From: Kribbella sandramycini
Lineage (GTDB): Bacteria; Actinomycetota; Actinomycetes; Propionibacteriales; Kribbellaceae
Direction of reading: 5' to 3'
DNA: 64,000 nt
Assembly: GCF_013131805.1 (NCBI RefSeq)
Contig: NZ_JABJRC010000001.1
Coordinates: forward strand, 372,001-436,000
Part shown: positions 62,324 to 64,000 of the stretch, in pieces
Layout of the letters: every line of letters begins with the position of its first letter
Numbering within the stretch: the first letter of the stretch is position 1
Notes under the pieces: generated by a model
The model's database searches: none
The model's input: only the letters and a program-made list of their open reading frames with translations
Told to the model about the DNA's origin: nothing
Position numbers and translations under genes: made by a program

Positions 62324-63844
62324 ATGAAGAAGCTAGTTCTGGCCATCGTCACCGCCTCGGCCGTCGTCGCCGCGGCGCTGATCCCGTCCGGCCCGCCCGT
62401 CCAGGCGGCCTCCAAGGGATTCGGGTCCGCGGTCTCCGCGGTCCGGCAATCGGCGTGGCAGACGAACAGCAGCGTGAACGCGCTCGCGATCGCCGGTAAT
62501 ACGGTCTATGCCGGTGGCCTCTTCACCAGGATCCGCCCGCCGGGCGCGGCCAAGGGCCAGCGCGAGTCGGTCCGCACGTACGTCGCGGCCTTCAACAAGA
62601 CCACCGGCGCGCCGACCACCTTCGCGCCGAAGCTGAACGGCGCGGTCTACAGCATCGCGACCAGCCCGGACGGCAAGTGGGTCGTGATCGGCGGCGACTT
62701 CACCACCGTGAACGGCGTCAAGCGCAGCAAAGTTGCCTTGTTCAACGTTGCGACCGGCCAGCTGGCACCCTCGTGGGCGCCGGTCGTCGCGGCCCGGGTG
62801 AAGGCCCTGGCGATCTACGGCAACAGCGTCTTCATCGGCGGCGCGTTCACGAAGATCGCCGGTCAGGTTCGCAACCGGCTCGGCGCGGTCACGCTCAGCA
62901 CCGGCGCGCTGCTCAAGTGGAACCCGAACGCCGACGACGACGTGTACGCGCTGCAGACGTCGGACAACGGGACGCGGGTGTTCGTGGGCGGCCCGTTCAC
63001 GACCATCAACGACCGTGATCACTACTCGCTGGCGATGGTGAACTCGACCACGGGTGCCGCGCTGGCGATGCCCGCGGCGAGCGCGATCCCGAAGCCGACC
63101 TGGCAGTGCACGACGCGGGTCAAGACGATCGACACCCTCGGCAACCGGGTCTTCATCGGTAACGGCGGTGACGGCGCCGGCTGTTACGACGGCATCATCG
63201 CCGCCGACGCCACCACCGGGAAGCTGCTCTGGCAGAGCAAGTGCCTGGGCGCGAACGAAGCGCTGAAGGCGATCGACGGCTGGCTCTACAAGGGCTCGCA
63301 CGCGCACGACTGCAGCCAGGACGGCTCCTTCGGCGACGGCACCGGGACGCACTTCCTGCTCGTCCACAGTGTTGCCAACGGCAAGCTCGGGCCCTGGTTC
63401 CCGAACACGGACGCCGATCCGAACAGCACCACCCAGGTCGGACCGCTGGCGATGGCCGGTGACAGCACCGGCCTGTGGACCGGCGGCGACTTCCGCAACG
63501 TCAACGGCAAGGGCCAGCAGGGCCTCGCCCGATTCAGCAGCACGCCGGGCGGCGCCGTCCCCGCCGTCCCGAAGGCGCCCGCGCTGACGGCCGGTAAGGC
63601 CAAGGTGACGCTCAAGTTCACCGACGTCTACGACGTCGACAACATCACGCTGACGTACAACGTCTTCCGCGGCAACACCAAGATCGGGTCCTACAAGTAC
63701 AACTCGTACCACTGGGACGCGCGGAAGTCCTACACGGTGACCGACACCGGAGTGAAGACCGGCCAGACGGTCGGTTACCGGATCGAGGTCACCGACGACC
63801 GCAACACCGTCAAGAGCTCGACAGCGAGCGTCAAGGTCAAGTAG
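62324..63844 (+). CDS. Exported beta-propeller protein, paralog without LamG
   Basis: A 506-residue close paralog of the preceding protein, 148 bases downstream. The signal peptide (MKKLVLAIVTASAVVAAALI, cleaved near residue 28) is followed by the same propeller units (VYAGGLFTRIRPPGAAKG, VVIGGDFTTVNGVK, VFIGGAFTKIAG, VFVGGPFTTIND) and by YKGSHAHDC, which both proteins share. An FnIII-like domain (about 415-506) closes it; the LamG part is missing. ATG 62324 follows AAAGGAAC. It ends 6 bases before a strong hairpin terminator. Confidence 0.88.
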   Translation: MKKLVLAIVTASAVVAAALIPSGPPVQAASKGFGSAVSAVRQSAWQTNSSVNALAIAGNTVYAGGLFTRIRPPGAAKGQRESVRTYVAAFNKTTGAPTTFAPKLNGAVYSIATSPDGKWVVIGGDFTTVNGVKRSKVALFNVATGQLAPSWAPVVAARVKALAIYGNSVFIGGAFTKIAGQVRNRLGAVTLSTGALLKWNPNADDDVYALQTSDNGTRVFVGGPFTTINDRDHYSLAMVNSTTGAALAMPAASAIPKPTWQCTTRVKTIDTLGNRVFIGNGGDGAGCYDGIIAADATTGKLLWQSKCLGANEALKAIDGWLYKGSHAHDCSQDGSFGDGTGTHFLLVHSVANGKLGPWFPNTDADPNSTTQVGPLAMAGDSTGLWTGGDFRNVNGKGQQGLARFSSTPGGAVPAVPKAPALTAGKAKVTLKFTDVYDVDNITLTYNVFRGNTKIGSYKYNSYHWDARKSYTVTDTGVKTGQTVGYRIEVTDDRNTVKSSTASVKVK

Positions 63845-63850
63845 AACCAG

Positions 63851-63880
63851 GAAGGGTCTGCCCGATCGGGCAGACCCTTC
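63851..63880 (+). terminator. Terminator after the second propeller gene
   Basis: A perfect 13-bp stem (63851-63863 with 63868-63880) encloses GATC. It starts 6 bases after the stop. The right arm ends CCCTTC with no long T tract. Confidence 0.88.
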
Positions 63881-63988
63881 GCACATCGCCCACCGGCCGC
63901 CCGCCGGTCCCCCGAAATTCGCCCGTTCTCGCCCATAGGCCACTGGGGGTGGCCGACCTACAGTTGAACCCGAGGGGGGTTCATACCA

Positions 63989-64000
63989 GTGAGGAAACTT
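63989..64000 (+). CDS. Start of a further gene, cut off by the window
   Basis: GTG 63989 follows GAGGGGGG at a suitable distance and a TACAGT -10-like hexamer at 63959. Only four codons (VRKL, read from GTG) are visible, as in the start of a signal peptide. It is probably another exported protein of this region; nothing more can be said. Confidence 0.4.

Noticed and set aside
1..64000. tRNA or rRNA genes, insertion sequences or prophage
   Set aside because: No T-loop or acceptor patterns, transposase motifs, integrase or terminal inverted repeats were seen by eye; a covariance-model scan would settle tRNA absence.

Overview
The window is high-GC DNA with dense, often overlapping genes (ATGA and GTGA stop/start overlaps), GTG and TTG starts, short leaders and many Ala/Pro/Arg-rich antisense shadow ORFs. 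The adjoining actinobacterial-type cytochrome bcc genes (qcrCAB) and aa3 oxidase genes (ctaFDC), with nadA, erpA and a TusA/cysteine desulfurase pair nearby, point to an actinobacterium. The large secreted glycosidases and LacI/LAL regulators suggest a soil saprophyte of the Propionibacteriales, such as a Kribbella-like organism; that placement is inference.

Layout. 1-8.9 kb is the respiratory core: end of qcrC, qcrA, qcrB, then a decayed two-component-system relic, a damaged membrane-protein gene, a lipoprotein L,D-transpeptidase and ctaFDC. 8.9-11.5 kb is a tight set: cysteine desulfurase, TusA-like carrier, GNAT acetyltransferase, Sir2 deacylase. 11.5-22.3 kb is secreted carbohydrate metabolism: a GH84-type beta-N-acetylglucosaminidase with a propeller-like tail, a 1,875-residue alpha-amylase/pullulanase fusion, a serine hydrolase and a small exported protein. 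22.4-27.1 kb has an M20 peptidase, a truncated PEP-synthase/rifampin-phosphotransferase-like protein, and a TetR/MFS pair divided by a four-site operator. 27.1-30.7 kb is a glycine betaine/choline ABC transporter operon. 30.8-34.4 kb holds erpA, glycerate kinase, endonuclease V and nadA.

34.7-42.5 kb is the most unusual part. A five-gene minus-strand operon (glycosyltransferase, cytidylyltransferase, CDP-alcohol phosphotransferase, cytidylyltransferase, glycosyltransferase) is divergent from two paralogous exported parallel beta-helix proteins. A third beta-helix paralog, this time a lipoprotein, sits at 55.3 kb beside an O-antigen-ligase/Wzy-like polymerase, a Wzz/Wzc-like protein with a degenerate P-loop, and two paralogous exported beta-propeller proteins (59.9-63.8 kb). 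I read the two halves as one candidate surface-glycopolymer system: activated head-groups, sugar assembly, polymerisation and chain-length control, plus outer-surface beta-helix and propeller proteins that may modify or bind the polymer.

Between the halves, 42.8-48.7 kb holds an exported amidohydrolase and a hexuronate module (LacI regulator, fructuronate-reductase-like dehydrogenase, glucuronate isomerase). 49.0-55.2 kb holds a LAL-type regulator with an inserted Ala/Pro/Thr repeat tract, a diiron ferritin-like protein, a PepSY membrane protein and a small membrane protein. I found no tRNA, rRNA, CRISPR array, insertion sequence or phage gene.
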